Of a DNA stretch of 59,485 nucleotides, positions 59,411 to 59,485 are shown piece by piece; position 1 is the stretch's first letter; each line of letters opens with the position of its first letter. The position numbers and the translations under genes were made by a program. The notes below the pieces were generated by a model. The model saw only the letters and a program-made list of their open reading frames with translations, was not told the origin of the DNA and ran no database searches. The stretch spans positions 1 to 59,485 of the forward strand of contig JBCCFD010000001.1 in the NCBI GenBank assembly GCA_039029915.1. Direction: 5' to 3'. The stretch comes from QQUD01 sp039029915. Lineage in GTDB: Bacteria > Chloroflexota > Anaerolineae > Promineifilales > Promineifilaceae.

Positions 59411-59485
59411 CTAATACCAAGCTTCTTTCTTCTTTGATATGACGGCGGAATGGATAGCTTGCTTAGAGCTACGGCCGTATACCAA
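59411..59485 (-). CDS. Partial gene at the window edge (3' end only)
   Basis: A frame entering from the right edge reads VYGRSSKQAIHSAV and KKKEAW with a final Tyr, then TAG at 59413-59411. It contains one ACGGCCGT octamer in frame, as do most genes here. Only 24 codons are visible and no family can be named. Confidence 0.4.
   Translation of the reverse strand: MVYGRSSKQAIHSAVISKKKEAWY

Larger units (their letters stand above)
1..59485. repeat. Highly iterated palindrome ACGGCCGT, about 62 copies
   Basis: The 8-bp palindrome, usually inside AACGGCCGTT or TACGGCCGTT, occurs about once per kilobase through the whole window on both strands of genes. Examples: 1127, 2953, 4091, 6785, 11968, 13660, 17520, 23247, 31230, 35225, 42220, 51014, 54109, 57077. 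In coding sequence it appears in all three frames as Thr-Ala-Val, Asn-Gly-Arg and Arg-Pro-Leu/Phe. Chance expectation at this base composition is below one copy per 59 kb. One-base variants (ACGGCCGA, GCGGCCGT) also occur. Confidence 0.92.

Noticed and set aside
1..59485. Reassignment of TGA to a sense codon in this organism
   Set aside because: TGA is the normal stop of many clear genes here (for example hpt at 18474, the ABC gene ending at 6119, copies 1 and 3 of the CheB-CheR genes, both lipoprotein-region genes near 14457).
1..59485. tRNA genes, CRISPR arrays, prophage or complete insertion sequences
   Set aside because: No T-arm-like GGTTCGA motif in a cloverleaf context, no regularly spaced direct repeats, and no transposase, integrase or phage structural gene was seen.

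Overview
The window looks like a chromosomal segment of an uncultivated Chloroflexota bacterium (Anaerolineae/Caldilineae-like). This is an inference from moderate GC, secreted proteins and lipoproteins with Thr/Pro linkers, two secreted proteins ending in a (I/V)YLP tail, and the overall gene repertoire. No tRNA, rRNA, CRISPR array, phage or complete insertion sequence was seen. The octamer palindrome ACGGCCGT occurs about 62 times (hand count), almost always inside genes, where about one would be expected by chance. This is a genome-signature word comparable in style to the cyanobacterial HIP1.

Layout. 1-9.5 kb, mostly minus strand: a secreted haem-motif protein, a GHMP kinase, two ABC exporter half-transporters flanking a dual-specificity phosphatase, an alpha/beta hydrolase, and a peroxiredoxin-like gene interrupted by one in-frame TGA exactly at its redox cysteine. 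9.7-15.7 kb: a secreted protein, an ABC-class ATPase, a DUF427 protein and two lipoproteins. 15.7-20 kb: a textbook promoter and an attenuator-like leader drive rplU-rpmA-rpmE (rpmE carries an extra C-terminal domain), followed by tdk-hpt-cca. 20-24.8 kb: citrate synthase, DUF2203, an A-type Fe-S carrier and bacterial-type aspS. 24.9-30.2 kb: two tandem paralogous membrane-anchored proteins with a decayed sigma-like fragment between them. 30-38.7 kb: Uma2 nuclease, MFS transporter, Nfu-N-like and YtxH-like small proteins, a metalloprotease, fabH, a thioredoxin-fold protein without CxxC, and MscS. 38.8-41.4 kb: a second, short AspRS behind a T-box(Asp) leader with two terminators, and greA. 42-57.6 kb: a signalling block with a degenerate cyclase, a hybrid histidine kinase and four consecutive CheB-CheR-coiled-coil-PAS proteins. 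57.6-59.5 kb: an AhpD-like gene with an in-frame TGA at the second cysteine of CxxC, a 208-bp MITE with perfect 10-bp target duplication, a membrane protein and the 3' end of another gene.

Most notable: two separate redox genes each have a single in-frame TGA at the catalytic cysteine position. Each TGA is followed by a stem-loop whose apical loop starts 24-25 nt downstream and has G among its first two bases, the geometry expected of a bacterial SECIS. They are therefore annotated as selenoproteins (UxxC peroxiredoxin-like; CxxU AhpD-like). TGA is an ordinary stop for many other genes here, so code reassignment is not the explanation. Other notable elements are a dispersed ~110-bp two-hairpin repeat (four copies), the L21 leader attenuator, and the T-box with a duplicated terminator.
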